Counted from the stretch's first letter, positions 31,741 through 43,895 are shown. The stretch: 64,000 nt of DNA from Protopterus annectens (GCF_019279795.1 NC_056745.1:508959716-509023715), one strand, 5' to 3'. Program-made: numbers and translations. The notes: generated by a model not told the origin, from the sequence alone.

Positions 31741-32219
31741 GACAATTTCCCAAATGGCATTATAATGCATTTTTTGACACAGAGTTTTAAGCCATGGCTT
31801 TGGCACTAGTCATTTGTCTGTGTTAAACTCTCTTGCAAGATTGTTGGTGTCTCGAAGAGAGGGAATCTATAATAGCTTCCAATTTAAAGCAATAGTGAAC
31901 TTGGTAAGCCAGAGGCCTTGAACATTTGGCATCTAATTCTCAGAAGTCAAAGCTAACAGGAGTGAGTGCAGCATGGAGCCCTGGGGTACTCTGCTTGTGA
32001 ACGGTCTCTTGGTGGAGGTGGTCTCACTGATCAGGCTCCTAGGGTCTTGTCCGAGAGCCAGCTGGCAATCCAGCAGGTTAAGTAGTGATTTATGCCTAGC
32101 TGAAAGCTCATTAATGCATGAGTGAGCTACTGTATCAAATGCCTTGGCTAGGTCGAGCTGTGCACTGTTTTACCCTCGTCCATTGCCTTGGTGAACCCCT
32201 CAAAGGAGTCTACCAAGTT

Positions 32220-33518
32220 CTACAGGCATGACCTTCCCTTAAAGTTGAAATGGGATGGGTCCAGTGCCTGTAGGTTGCCACTGTCCATCATTTCCATGAT
32301 AATTTGGTCCATGGCTTTGTATATTAGGGTTGTTAGACCGAGTGGTCTGTAGTTCCCTGGGTCGGTTGATGATTTGCCCTTGTGGACAGGAATGACTGTT
32401 GCAGTCTTCCACTCACTTGGAACATAGCCTGTTTCAAAGTTGCAGCTGGGGTGTGCCTCAAGTGGCCCTGATAGGTTGTATTTTAGATTGCTCAAGAGGC
32501 AAATGGGGATGGTGTAATGGAGGCAGTGTCCTTGGCTTTAGCGAGTGCTGTCAGCACTAGGTCCCAGCTAATAACTGGGGGTAGTACGTTGGAGGGGATT
32601 CTACCTAGTGGAGCTGGAGGTGAAGTTGGAGCTGAATTTACCAACCAGTAGGTTTACTATGTCTCCCTCATCAGCGACGGTGGTACTATTCACTACCAGC
32701 ACACTGCTGTACGTTACCTTTAAGGTTGTGAACATAGTTGAAGGCGGCTTTATGACTACCTTTAGCCTGTGAAACTATCATGACCTCGTAGTTGGCCTTG
32801 ACGGACTTGTACAACTAAAGAAATTATGGGGTCTTACTAAGACAGCATTTGTTTAAGGGAGTTGCTCTTCCTGATTTTGGCCACGAGTTTTCTTTTATTA
32901 TACACATTGTTCATATGAGGTTTCCACTAGTTGTTTGTTTTTAGTGATTGTGTTGGGTTTACTTCTGGTAGACAAGGCAACCTCTATGCAGCCATTCGTG
33001 TTTGTATAGGGACTCTAAATAATTCTGCACAAGTAGATGTGGTCTTGGGATTAGGATGAGCCTTGAATTTTTTGACAAACTGTCACTTAAATAGATGTAG
33101 TTTGCCTTACAATAGTTCCTGTCACTGGTTTAGCTGGCTTTCGAGGTTGATTTTTACTTCAAAGCAGACAGCCCTGTGATCTGATGGGGAGGCGTGGGTT
33201 GCAACGATCTCCCATGTTGATGGGTACCTGATCCAGTATGCCTGATCCTCTGGATGAAGCGTACACTATCGGTTCCAGTGTGTTAGTGTTAATGGTCTGG
33301 GAAGCACTGTGCCATGAGTTTGAGGCAGTGCAAGTTTCACAGTCTACAGATGAGTAGGTGAAGTCACCCATGATTAGGGTATTTGGTTGGATGGCAAGTG
33401 CCCATAGTAGGTTTGGGTAACAGTTGTGAGAATCTAGGGGCATAGAAGATGACCTGTAGCTAGTCATGAAATGGTGAAGGACCTTATCTGTAGTGACTTG
33501 TACATGGATGATCTCCAT
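32220..33518 (-). pseudogene. CR1-c ORF2 remnants: endonuclease and reverse transcriptase
   Basis: Endonuclease piece at 33159-33518: IIHVQVTTDKVLHHFMTSYR, then NTLIMGDFTYSSVDC, where the usual GDFN has Thr for the catalytic Asn. RT piece at 32220-32495: GYVPSEWKTATVIPVHKGKS, STDPGNYRPLGLTTLIYKAM, LDPSHFNFKGRSCL. KxxxSTDPGNYRP is a CR1-clade signature. Motif A (LDLAKAFD) is seen near 32130 in another frame; the B and C motifs are degraded. Confidence 0.8.
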
Positions 33519-33662
33519 GGTATAATCCTGTTTATCAATCTGGAGGCATGTTTGTTGCCAATGTAAATTGACACCTCCACCTTTGGCACCAGTCTATGCT
33601 GCTGTTAGTACAAAATGTGTGGAAGGCTATGCAGCCTTTTATTGTCAGTACTTTCTATGGCT

Positions 33663-34532
33663 TTAAATCAAGTCTCTGTCAAGGCACTGATGTCTACATT
33701 CTCCAGAGTGAGGAGGGCTTGAAGAGTGAAGTTTTTTGTTTAAGCTCCTAGCACGGAGCACTAATACCTTACGGTTGCTTGGAGATATTTTCATTACGTT
33801 GGTAGTTTTGTCTTTTTGGCATTGCCTAAAAAAGGCTCTAAGGGGGGGTAGATAAAGTTTTAGCCAATATCCCAAAGCTAAGTGAAATATATGCAATCCA
33901 TCCTTAGCAAAGCAATGTGGTTTGTTATTCATTTCCTCCTGTGTTGACATATATTCGACCCCTCTGGGGGTGACATCAGGAAAATCAATAATTTTATGTT
34001 CATACTGTGGCATCATCCTTGGTGAAGGTAGAATGCTGCTCAGTATACACGCTATTGAGGATCCTGGCTCCATTACCTTCATCTCATCTTACCTGGTGAG
34101 TGGAGCATGTGTGTCGCACAATGGAATCCCCAATGACAAGACTATTGGGTAAAGTGTATGTTGCCTTATGGGCTTTGTTCCTAGGGGACCATTAGGTGCA
34201 GGCTTGCGTGAGATTTTTGGTGTGTGCTTTTCTAGGGATTGCAGAGAACAGTGTTGCTGTCAGCTGGTTTGGAAGGTCTGAGATTTGAAAAGGGTTCTTT
34301 TAAGCACCTCAGCATAAAAATCTCCGTTTGCATGGTGAGTGGTGTGTGAATGGGAAGTTGTGAGAGTATTCCAGTCAATCTCATTTCTATGCAACTTTTT
34401 TGCCTGAAAGGAAGTAGTATATTTACATCTCTCGCATACAGTGTTATTTTCTTTAATGATTAATTGGTTGTCGGAAAACAGGAGACAATTGCTACACTGA
34501 CTTAAGATGCCCAAATATAGCAAGCAGGCCAT
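33663..34532 (-). pseudogene. CR1-c ORF1 remnant, esterase-type
   Basis: N-terminal part at 34260-34532 with NNTVCERCKY. C-terminal part at 33663-34082 with SILPSPRMMPQYEHKIIDF and CFAKDGLHIFHLALGYWL. The DGLH box corresponds to the catalytic Asp-x-x-His block of SGNH esterase domains known in CR1 ORF1 proteins. The frame is broken between the two parts. Confidence 0.65.
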
Positions 34533-34550
34533 TGAGACATATCCATGTTG

Positions 34551-35199
34551 TCTGGTCCTGTAATAGGGTTGGCTATTTAGGATTAAGGACTGTGTTTTAA
34601 CAGAAATCCCCTAGGCTAGTTTCTGGGGTTAAGGGTCAATTTTATATAATGCTAAGATATGGAAGTGCTACTCCATGTGCAAGCTAGCTTTGCATGCATA
34701 ATTTTGCACAATGACACTATTTAACAGGTTTTGGACCCAGTCCTAACTTTATAAGATATTTTACACACTAGACCATTTGTTACTATGTAGGACACTACTA
34801 CCCGCCACTGCTCTGTGGGTAGATAAGCGCAAACTTGCCCAATTTATAGCAGACAAAGCTTGAAAACCGACTCCTATGCCCTCTAGCCAATAAAACAACC
34901 ACACTGAGTCAGGAAGCAGCAGAGAGAGACAGCAGGTAAACACATTCTGCCACAAGACAGATGATCCTGGATTTCTTAATGTAAATGCACAAGAAAAACA
35001 GCTATGAAGTGCAGATTAAACAAATTACTAAATTCCCTGGCTAATTCGCCCTTCTGAAAGGTGATACGAAGGCAAACAAAAATAGAAAGGCCAACAGATA
35101 GAAATGACTTTTTGCCATAAAATTCAATAAATGCTTTAAACATCTCAAACAATGGTGATCACTGTATAAAGCAAGTACAACTGCAGAAAATCAAGAAAA
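34551..35199. other. Stretch without clear feature
   Basis: No convincing coding sequence. A short plus-strand stretch at about 34540-34590 (HVVWSCNRVG) faintly recalls an L1-type C-terminal tail, but is too short to call. Confidence 0.35.
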
Positions 35200-35279
35200 T
35201 ATTTTCTTAAGGTTCTCTAAATGTATGCTAAACTTTTAAGGATCAACGGATTAATGTACCAAATTAGATTGGGATAAAA

Positions 35280-35640
35280 GTATAATTCTGGTGGTAAGGA
35301 AATGTTTTTGTATGTTAACTAAGGCAGTCCTCTAAATATGAAAAAATGTGAATGACCTGCAATTCACAATGGGCTATTATCTTGGAGCTGTTGATAATCC
35401 AAAGATCCATAGGGTAAATTAGAGAACTGAAAATGTAAATCAGACAAACAAAAACTCTCTGAAGTCTTTGAGAAATGGAATGTGAGGAGCATTTTCTAAA
35501 CCCAGAACTACTCAAAAAAAACAAGGACAGGAGAAATGAGAGGTAACAAATGGCAGGGAAATCATTTCAAAGTTTGAGATTTTGATAAGGTTGAGAAAAG
35601 GAAGGTCTAGTACAGATCTCAAGCTTCTTTCCTTTGCTGG
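35280..35640 (-). pseudogene. DIRS E reverse transcriptase fragment
   Basis: In sense LPASKERSLRSVLDLP-like start near 35600, then ISQRLQRVFVCLIYIFSSLI and IIAHCELQVIHIFSYLEDCL, where YLED stands in the place of the catalytic YLDD box. It is recognisable only by order and by YLED. Confidence 0.55.
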
Positions 35641-35946
35641 CATCAGAAAGATTCTTGACTAAAACCCTTTCCCTATTTGAATTACAGAGGTGGTTCTACA
35701 AACCCCCTGGGATAGCATCTGATCTAGGAAGGAAGGAAACAGGGAGGTTTGACAGGACCGAGAGGAATACCTTGAGGAGGAGGAGGAGGGGAATGTCACT
35801 GCCAGCTGTAGCCTTTTTAAATGATTCTCAAACCCAAGTGTTTGAAATTATTTGGTGCCACAGGGTGAAGTGAAGACCTAGACTTTGGGAAAACATTACT
35901 GGAATGCCAGCGTGGGAAGGGGGGGGGCAGCCTTTTTTTTTTTTTT

Positions 35947-36351
35947 TTAAACTGTCCCTGCCATTTCTTTCTGAATTTTTGCTTGCCTGTGCCTTGGATT
36001 TTTTTCCATAAAAAAAGAACCTGAAATGACAGGAAAATTTCTACTATACTTTAGCATGGAGGGCTGAAATACCTGGGAAACATTAGAATTAGCTTGCTTG
36101 TTTCCCTTTTCATCAAATCTTTCAAGTCCCTCAGCAAAGGAAGGGCCAAACAGTACCAGAGAAGCATTCGGGCGCTCAGCTTTGACATTCTCTGGTAAAT
36201 TCCGAGAATGCAGCCAGACTAATTTTCTCATCACAATCAGTGACGGCTACTCTAGAAATAGCATCGGTAGTGTCATATAAACATTTTAGAGTGTGCTTAT
36301 TAACCTAAAAAACAAAAGATAAAGAATTCAAAGATGTCTTCCTCTTTATAA

Positions 36352-36383
<32 letters not shown>

Positions 36384-37620
36384 TCAGTAATTATTTTTCT
36401 CGTACTGTGAAAAGCCCACCAGTAGAAACTTAAGATGTGTAAGCCTAACAATTCACTAATCTGATGGCTACAGTGGAAGAAGAGTAAGTAAACTTTCTTC
36501 CAAAACTCAAAAGCTTTCCATCTTTGTCAGAAGGAATAGGGCTACCTACCATAAGGCATTTGGCAGAAGATAGTTTTGACAGAAATCACTGCAGGGTCAG
36601 ATCCAGGGTTTGAAAAAAGAAATTTGAGAAGCTTGGAGAACCTTATATAACTTACCCGACTTTCTGGAGGGAGTTGCCCGATTGTCAGGCAAACTGCTGG
36701 CAGCAACAAAGGCACCTTCTAAGGCTGGCAAAACAGAAGGAACAGCTGCAAGATGTGGAAAATCCATCTTGAACAACTCATAGTATCTTTGCTGGGACTC
36801 TGAAAATTCCTTTGTTCTCAGTGAAGCATCTCATGCATTCTGTAAATAGTATTAAAAGATAACTCTTCAGGTAGGAAACCTAAAGACAAAATTTCTTCAG
36901 TAAGACTCCCTAGTCCAAGGAGCTGGCACTTGAGAAACAATCGTGCCAAATTCCTGCCCATCAGACTGACCATCAGAAAGAAAGCAGATTCTTTTATAAA
37001 TGGAGAAGACTCGAATGTTGATTCTAAGGCTTTAAACAAACATATGTGACACAGGAAGAAAAACGCCCAACTTTATTTCCATATCCGTTGAGACTCCCCC
37101 CAAAAAAACTCAAATGTAGTCCTTACTTCAAGAGTCAAGACCCTCAGAATAGTTTTGCAAAGGAACATAGATCACGCCCTCCTCTGATGCAAATAAAAGC
37201 ATTTCTCCTTTGCCCAAAGAAAATAGGCAAACAGCCAAAGGATGTGCCTGAATCTTGGGCCTTAGTGGCCTCCTGAGGAGCAGCACCAAAGGAACAGAAA
37301 AACTGATGAGTGGTCCGTCCAAGGAAACTTGTATGGCCACAGCAGTCACTCACAGGCAGCAGAGGTGAAGAGTAAGCCTTTGTCAAAACTGAAGCCTCCT
37401 ATAAAACGTTTTCTTCTTGTAGACAGGAGAGGAACAACTGAGGAGCTGGGACATAGGATCATGTCTTTAATGCAAAAAGCATCTAACAAGAACGTAGTGG
37501 AGCCTTGTTAAGCCAGTCTTACTATCTAAAATTTTTATTTTGATGTAAAGTTTTTAGCAACAACCACCGAAAATACGAACTCTGGCAACAAATTTTGAGA
37601 GGTTATTTTTGTACAAAAAT
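35947..37620 (-). pseudogene. DIRS E gag-like protein, broken
   Basis: Pieces in sense: 36818-37039 (SFNTIYRMHEMLH); 36600-36800 (LFKMDFPHLAAVPSVLPALE); 35947-36234 (MRKLVWLHSRNLPENVKAER, then LVLFGPSFAEGLERFDEKGN), the gag C-terminal part; and a tail rich in Lys. Order and spacing follow the gag of D. The A28 run at 36353-36380 breaks it. Confidence 0.65.
36353..36380. repeat. A28 mononucleotide run
   Basis: Twenty-eight consecutive A inside the gag remnant of DIRS E. No element end or target duplication is evident, so it may be a slippage expansion or the tail of a lost retroposed insert. Confidence 0.9.
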
Positions 37621-37880
37621 TGATAAAATGAAACACTGCCCCAACACGGTACTTATCTGCCCAGCCTTGAAGTGCTTAGTCAGCCATTAACCACACAAAT
37701 TCCTCAGGAAAGTGCACACTTCAAAATTCATAAGGTTTGGCAAACTAACCACTGACTTTATGCCTATCTTCTTCTCGAGCTGTACAGTACTTGGTGTGCG
37801 GAAAGGACACTAAAGCTTTGGAAGCTGGCCAGTTGTCCAGTCCTTGGTAGAGTATATACTATTTGGCTTAGGCTACCACA

Positions 37881-38954
37881 AGAGTGATCTAATGATCCTG
37901 AGTGAAGACTAGACAGTCCCAATCAGAATTCTTTACAATGCAGTTTTTTTTTTTACCTGCTCCAATGTAACAGTAGTAGCACCAGACATTTTACAGCTAT
38001 GAAAACTCTAGCACATTTAATGTTGAAGAGCATGGAGAAGTATTTCATTCAAGAGTTTTTTTTTTTTTTTTTTTAATTCTGAGTGTTATAATAGCTTCTT
38101 TCTGCTCTTCTTTTGTAGCCTCTGACTGTCAATTCTGTGTCACAAGATTAGTGCTTAACAGTGCCGATTGCCAAACATGTTTCCGATGTCAGAAAGATGC
38201 TTAACAAGTCTGCTTCCCAATATTGGAGAGTAACTGCTGTCGTCCATGCGCAATCATTATGAGGCATTCAAATGATCCAAAATACTATTCACCACAATTA
38301 CATAATGTGCCTTAAAGCCTTCTAAAGATTCTGCATCATTTTCATAAGAATTTCATCAACAGTGATACATGCTTGAAAACAGAAAGGTCATCCCTTTCAT
38401 CATAACTGACTACTGTAATCTCAGAAGCATAGTTAGGGCATGGTGAGAGGTAATGGGTGGGTGCGTCCAGCTACTGATCATCTTAGCTCTCAAAAAGAAT
38501 ACCAACTTTTAAAAGTTGTATTGCATTTGCGGTCAAACCAGAGTGCTGCAGTGCTCCGTGTGTGGTCTAAACAACAGCAACTGTTTGCTAGATTTATAGC
38601 AAGCAGTTTGCAACAGTTTATAGGAAGACTTTTTTCCTAATACATGAGCACTTCAATGCTTTGTGCAGGCAGGGTATAAACTGTAGTAACTGTTTGCTAC
38701 TTTTATGGCAAGTAGCTTGTTACAGTTTAAACATATACATTTTGTAATAAATTGTGGTGGGGAAAGGAGGGTTGGAGCAGGGCACAAAAACAGGACCTGA
38801 ATAGCCGAAGTTTGGGAACATGTTGCACATCTAGCCACCTGAATGGTGTGCCACTAAAAGAAACTGCATTTTTTTTTTTTTTGCAGTTCAATGGAAATGG
38901 TTGTTGGCGGAGGGATGGATCTAGCTTAAAAGCAATTTACTGTGCTAAGCCAGC
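37881..38954. other. Stretch without recognised gene
   Basis: AT-rich, with a T18 tract near 38057 and T13 near 38870. It contains the paired hairpin repeats at 38569-38728. No coding similarity seen. Confidence 0.4.
38569..38728. repeat. Pair of 51-bp imperfect hairpin repeats
   Basis: Units at 38569-38619 and 38678-38728 are similar to each other (shared ACTGTTTGCTA, TTATAGCAAG or TTATGGCAAG, ACAGTTT). Each is itself an imperfect inverted repeat beginning AAAC and ending GTTT around a short A/T-rich loop. They may be subterminal repeats of an unrecognised DNA transposon. Confidence 0.55.
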
Positions 38955-39303
38955 TTAAGAGTCGGAGAATGCTGTAGAGCCAGCTCCCAAGCTATCACTG
39001 GCAACAGGAACAAAGGGTTTGACCTTGTACCCCCCCCCCCCCCGTTTGTTGAAGTTCCACATCACCGTGGTGCTGTATATAATCACCAGAAAGGGGCCCA
39101 GATTCCACAGGTGCTGATGGACTTTCAAGGCATGAATCACTGCCATCACCACTTTGATACTGATGTGTTTCCATGCATCCTTGGGCCCCCAAGTGGCTTG
39201 CACTTGCATTCCACACTGACAGCTCCCCAAGCGAAGTCAGAGAAATCTGTCTGGACAGATTGTACTGGCACCAGAAGGGAGAAAGGAAGTTCTGGATTGA
39301 CAC
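38955..39303 (-). pseudogene. DIRS F RNase H fragment
   Basis: Sense: LTSLGELSVWNASASHLGAQ, then KHISIKVVMAVIHALKVHQH in the place of HINQKEMLAV (Glu lost to Val), and STTVMWNFNKRGGGG in the place of DNTTVMWYINKQGG. Two of the four catalytic acids are therefore gone. A C14 run at 39030-39043 extends the Gly codons after NKR and shifts the frame. Confidence 0.65.
39030..39043. repeat. C14 mononucleotide run
   Basis: Fourteen C in the RNase H of DIRS F, at the codons equivalent to the C11 run in DIRS D. Confidence 0.9.
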
Positions 39304-39539
39304 TCAACTGATCTCTCTACTACTGAAACTCTCTCTCATCTGATGAAGGGCAGCACAGTCAATTGGGATTTTAAGGAATGAAGGTGCAGGGTCCAACAAT
39401 TTCAGACATACAAGTGAATTTTTCTCACATGAAGATTGGGCCAGTGGTATCATGAGAATAATGGATGCCATCATCCAAGAATTTTTAAGAATTCTCTTGC
39501 AGAGGTGACATTCCTCAGAATTTCAGAAACACCAGCCAG

Positions 39540-40200
39540 TCATTCTCCTGGGGGGAGTAGATTAAGCACACCAAAAGACAAGTCTTTGCAGTGCGTCAGC
39601 CGCAACTTAGAATTTAAACATGAATGATAGTTGGGAGAGTAAGGCCAAAATCCTCTCTCTAGTGAAACCAAATACCTGAACTTGGTCTCTGTACAGATCA
39701 GCAAGTCAACCAAGTAAGGAAAAATGCAGATGGCCAGAGTCTGACAGTGTGCCACTTACAGAGCAAGCTATTTGATGCACACTTGAGATGCAGTGGACAG
39801 CCCAAAGGTAAGAATAGAAAACTGATGCGAACCAGACAACAAATCTCAGAAATTTCCTGAAGCCATAGGCTATGATACGCATCCTTCAAGTCCAGGGTCA
39901 CCATGCAGCAGTGGCCTAGCAACAAGGTAAGCACTATCTGCATGGTAAGCATCTCAAACTTGGGTACCTTGATAAACTTTTTCAGAAAGGAAAGTTACAA
40001 CACAATTCTCTAAGACAGCTCTTTTTTGGGGATCATGAAAATCCTGGATTTGAAACCTCTCATTCTTTCTGAAGGGGCTGCTTCTAAGAACCCCCCTCCC
40101 CCCAGTCCAGAATTTGTCAGAGAATAGGAGCGAATAACAAATTCTGGTCCAGCAGATAAGGGGGAACAATGTTCAGTACCCATTTGTCAGAAATCACTGA
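39540..40200 (-). pseudogene. DIRS F reverse transcriptase fragment
   Basis: Sense: FDKFWTGGRGVL and NERFQIQDFHDPQK (upstream region), QIVLTLLLGHCCMVTLDLKD (motif A), then LFLPLGCPLHLKCASNSLL in the place of FSALPFGLSTAPRVF, and ICIFPYLVDLLI in the place of YLDD (first catalytic Asp now Val). Clearly inactive. Confidence 0.7.
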
Positions 40201-40299
40201 CTGCCAATCTGCCTTGTTGAGAGCTAACTTTTGAGATGTAGCACCCAGAGAGGGATTTAAGACTATCCTGAGGTTCAGCACCAGTCTTAAATTGGAAGG

Positions 40300-41700
40300 G
40301 GGTTACCCTTTTGGGAAAGGAATCGTCTTCTTAGGCTTAACAGGGTTCTCATCCCGTTTCCTTTTCCTGCCTTGTTTTTCGTTTGACTGGGACTTCTGTT
40401 TGGAAGGTCACGGACCATCTTGCTTAACGGAGGGAAATTTTTGAATATGAAACTTTTGATACCCCTTGCATGAGTTTACCTCTGTTAGCAGTATTTACAG
40501 ATATGATTAGCTGCTGTACCAAACATAAAAATGAGAATTTGAGTCTCATTTGTAACTCATCAAAAAAGTTCCGGCTGTTCAACCAAGCATACCTCTATCA
40601 CCACTGAAGCACTGCATTTCTAGCAAAAGTTTAAGTCCCCCCCCCCCCTTTTAAAGCATGTTTTTTGACATCTGAGAAACAGTGTAAACAATATCTTTGC
40701 CATAACTTTTGCTCAGCAGGTAATGATGCAACAAACTTGTTTAAGCTACAAATACATCTCAACACAGACTTCCAGATGAAACACTGGTAGGTAATGGACG
40801 TCTTTCCCAGAGATTCTAGCCATTTGCCTAGTTTACCTGAAGGAACAGGATTTGAGGAAGATAAAGTCATTTTATTAGAAGTCACTGGGGACTGTGAAGT
40901 AGGGGGCCTTGAGGCCAGGCATACCCTGAATTACTTAAACACTTTTTTGGACACAGCCTCAATGCGCAGATGAGAATTATAAGCTTTTTTACAAACAACC
41001 CCAGTCAAATGATGGAATCAATGGAGGAAAAGTCTCTACATCTGCAGCGTCATCTTCCAAAAAATCACAAACCATGCTGATCTCAGGGCAGCCAACGATT
41101 GCTCTCCAACTGAATGAATCCTTAAATCTAAGTTCCCGAACCTGCTCGTTTTCAGAGGAAATGGACTGATCAGACTAACAGGACCAGAACCTCATACACC
41201 TCATCCCCTTCAAAATAAGGATCTTGCAGGACTGCTAAGTACAGTAGTGCTGATGTTACTCATAACCCAGGTATACACCCTGGAATCAACTACCTGAACA
41301 ATGGATCAAGCCAAAGCCACCATCTCAGGTGGGAAGACAGACTGCTGCCCTACCACATCGTGAGTCTTCTGCCTCCTCTTAGCATGCACTACTGTAGTGA
41401 TAAAATCTATGAAGGGTGATGCATCAAGTGTAACAAATTCTGCACCCCCTGACTTCCCCTGTACGTAAAAGGTTTTGTTCTCCCATACCTCAAAAGCAGG
41501 CAACAGTTTAGCCCCGGAGGATACGTCTGAATCTCGCGTCATGCACAGTTGCAGTACCAGCACCGCACCTGGGGACCTGGAGATAACAGAAGGTAAGTGG
41601 TCTGACAGCTTGTTTAAGGCTGAGGCTAATGAGGAGTCACAAGTCATAGGCTGAGGCATTTTTTTTAGGTGCATAAGGGATAGATTGCGTGGGGCCAGTC
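40300..41700 (-). pseudogene. DIRS F gag-like remnant
   Basis: Piece 41306-41674 carries an acidic and Ser-rich linker type sequence with LSDHLPSVISRSPGAVLVLQ; 40631-40885 has VPSGKLGKWLESLGKTSITY and CICSLNKFVASLPAEQKLWQ, in the place of the VYTSATLAVRALN domain. The tail at 40330-40400 is Lys/Arg-rich. A C12 run lies at 40637-40648. The assignment rests mainly on position upstream of the RT. Confidence 0.5.
40637..40648. repeat. C12 mononucleotide run
   Basis: Twelve C in the gag remnant of DIRS F, reading as Gly codons in sense. Confidence 0.9.
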
Positions 41701-41730
41701 TCGGAATCCATCAAATCAGGGGACAACATT

Positions 41731-42189
41731 AGTCAGATCAATATTAAATACAGGTTGCATAGTCAACTCTGTATAAAATGGACAAATCTCACTATTATCC
41801 CTCTTAAATAGCAATCTCAACACAGTGATACTATACTGAATACTGCACTGAGAAAAAAAGACAGCAATTTCAGTAGTCAAGCACATAATACAGGTCATAA
41901 AGAACCCCAATTTTAATAAGGGCTAGTTTCAGCCACACATGAATAGAAACAGCAAAAAATAGCCTTCGACAAGGAATTACATATAGACTTAAGAAAAAGT
42001 CCTTCAGAAATGTGCAACAAAATGGTGCCAAAAGTGCAATGAAATAAAATTTAAATGCTGCAAATCTACTTAATTCTCAATAAATTACAGTGTCAGAGGA
42101 AAACAAATGCCAAAACATACATTTTACTGCCAAAACATTCAAAATAAACTTTTAGTCAACAAAATAACAGCAGTAAATTCAGAGTTCAT
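41731..42189. other. Stretch without recognised feature
   Basis: AT-rich sequence between DIRS F and the 3' end of CR1-a. It may be the 5' leader of DIRS F; no ITR recognised. Confidence 0.35.
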
Positions 42190-42295
42190 AGGTTCATACT
42201 AGGCTATCTGCCCTAGGGCATTTATAAGCCTAGCCAGAGTGTGTCTGGCTTTCGCCACCCATTTTAAATTAATTTTGCTATGCCCTTTTTCGAGA

Positions 42296-42877
42296 TTAGT
42301 ATACGGTGCCTCTGTCAAACAGTGACACAGAAGTGATACCCGGGGTAAACCTACTATCTCCCATCCACTTAAGATTCCTCTTGAAGAGAGTCAATGAGGG
42401 ACTCGGCCTAACCTGGACTGGGATTTTATTCCAGAGTGAAGGGAGCCTCTGGGTTATGAATCCGTCCCTCCAGCATGTCCTATTTATTTCAGTGCTGAGG
42501 TTGAAGTCTCTCGAGCGCGTAGCTCGATGGGATTTGGATTTTCTGAGGTGCAGCATGTCCATTAATTCCGGGTTGGACATGGCTTTATAAGTCAGGCACA
42601 GATCGCCTCTGAGCAGGTGGTATGCCACTGAGTAGAGCTGGAGTTTCTTTAACCGGGCAGCATATGGCATCTGTTTGAGCCCTTTGATCCTCTTGGTGAG
42701 GTACTTTTGGGGTCTTTCCAGTTGCTGTAGGTGTCTGGTAAGGTACATCCCAAAAGGGGCATTGTACTCAATTATGGGCCTGATGAGGGATGAGTAAAGA
42801 GGCACGATGACCTCCCCTGATCTAGATGTGAATCCCTTCATGATTAGGTGGGCTATATAAAATGTTTTTCTAACCAC
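42296..42877 (-). pseudogene. CR1-a ORF2 C-terminal domain
   Basis: 193 open codons: RKTFYIAHLIMKGF, PLYSSLIRPIIEYNAPFGMY, LEKP-type LERPQKYLTKRIKG, RGDLCLTYKAMSNPELMDML, SLWNKIPVQVRPSPSLTLFK, and a stop after LFDRGTVY. This is the thumb and C-terminal part typical of CR1 and related ORF2 proteins. It is separated from the RT core by a stop at 42878 and a frame change. Confidence 0.85.
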
Positions 42878-43068
42878 TTAGGCCACGTGGTTGTCAAATG
42901 AGAAATTGCTATCAACTTGGGTCCCCAGGTCCCTAATTACTTCTTCCATACTTAATGGATTACCACCTATGTGGTAATTTGTGGGCACTTTGTTTTTGCC
43001 AAAGGGGATGACTATACACTTTTTGGCGTTTAGCTTGAGGCCATGGCGCTGGCACCAGTTGTCTGTTT

Positions 43069-43788
43069 CTATGAGGCCTTTTGTAGGATGCTTGTGTCGG
43101 CTGGAGAGTCGATTATGGCGCCCAGTTTGCAGTCATCTGTGAACTTGGTCAGCCACAGTCCTTCCGTGTTAGCCTGTACCTCATAGAAATATATACCAAA
43201 CAAGAGAGGTCCCAGGACTGAGCCTTGTGGGACGCCACTTGTAACTGGTTTGGAGTCTGACATGCCTCCAGCAATTCTAACCATGTGGGTTCTGTCCTTG
43301 AGCCAGTTTTCAACCCATCTAGTGACACAGGGGTTTCTATTTAAGCTGGTGAGCTTATCTATAATGCCAGAGTGGGGTATTGTATCGAAGGCTTTTGCAA
43401 GGTACAGGTAGGCTGTGTGGACCACCTTCCCCTCGTCAATGGCCTTGGTGACCGTTTCAAAGAAATCGACCAGGTTTAAGAGGCAGGATCTGCCCTTAAA
43501 GCCGAACTGGGTAGGATCCAGTGTCTGTAGGTCCCCAATATCTTTATTTATGAGGTCCATGATGATCCTTTCCATAGCTTTGCAGATCAAGCTAGTCAAG
43601 CTTATGGGGCGATAGTTTCCAGGATCTGTTGAGGCACCACCTTTGTGGAGAGGGACCACTGCTGCTGTACGCCACTCTTTGGGTACATATTCTGTAGTAA
43701 GGCTGAGACTGAACAGTAGTTTTATGTTTGGGTTTAGTTCTTCTTGGAGTTCATGTAGGATGCAGCCCGGGACACCGTCTGGCCCCAC
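43069..43788 (-). pseudogene. CR1-a reverse transcriptase core
   Basis: 239 open codons: GPDGVPGCILHELQ, EWRTAAVVPLHKGGASTDPG, NYRPISLTSLICKAMERIIM, FGFKGRSCLLNLVDFFETVT, YLYLAKAFDTIPHSGI (motif A), TSGVPQGSVLGPLLFGIYF (motif B), KFTDDCKLGAI (motif C, Thr for the usual Ala). Both catalytic Asp of the DD box are present; in motif A the first Asp is replaced (YLYLAK instead of DLDLAK). A frame break near 43080 ends it. Confidence 0.9.
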
Positions 43789-43895
43789 TGATGCTGTGTT
43801 TTTTGCTTTGGACAGGGCGGCTCTTACCTGAGCATCTGAGATGTCAGGGGGGGCAGCACTCTGCTGGGATAGATATTTGCCCTTCTGGTGGGGAA

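Larger units (their letters stand above)
31741..34550 (-). mobile_element. CR1-like LINE copy c, degraded
   Basis: Minus-strand CR1-like LINE. In sense it runs from a start similar to CR1-b (CTTAAGTCAGTGTAGCAATT near 34495), through ORF1, endonuclease and RT fragments, and ends near 31741, before the normal 3' terminus. It is the most diverged CR1 copy here. Confidence 0.8.
35200..37880 (-). mobile_element. DIRS copy E, 3'-truncated remnant
   Basis: Old minus-strand DIRS: 5' leader with the CCCCAACACGGTACTTATCT block near 37640 (the equivalent of CCCCAATGGGGTACTTATCT in copy D at 62271), gag 35947-37620, RT start and part of the RT down to about 35200. RNase H and recombinase are absent. A pure A28 run lies inside gag. 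Confidence 0.7.
38955..41730 (-). mobile_element. DIRS copy F, remnant
   Basis: Minus-strand DIRS without ends: gag 40300-41700, RT 39540-40200, RNase H 38955-39303. Recombinase absent. It is related to the other copies at motif level but strongly diverged. Confidence 0.72.

Noticed and set aside
34540-34600. Possible L1 ORF2 C-terminal fragment (HVVWSCNRVG)
   Set aside because: Too short and without flanking RT similarity.
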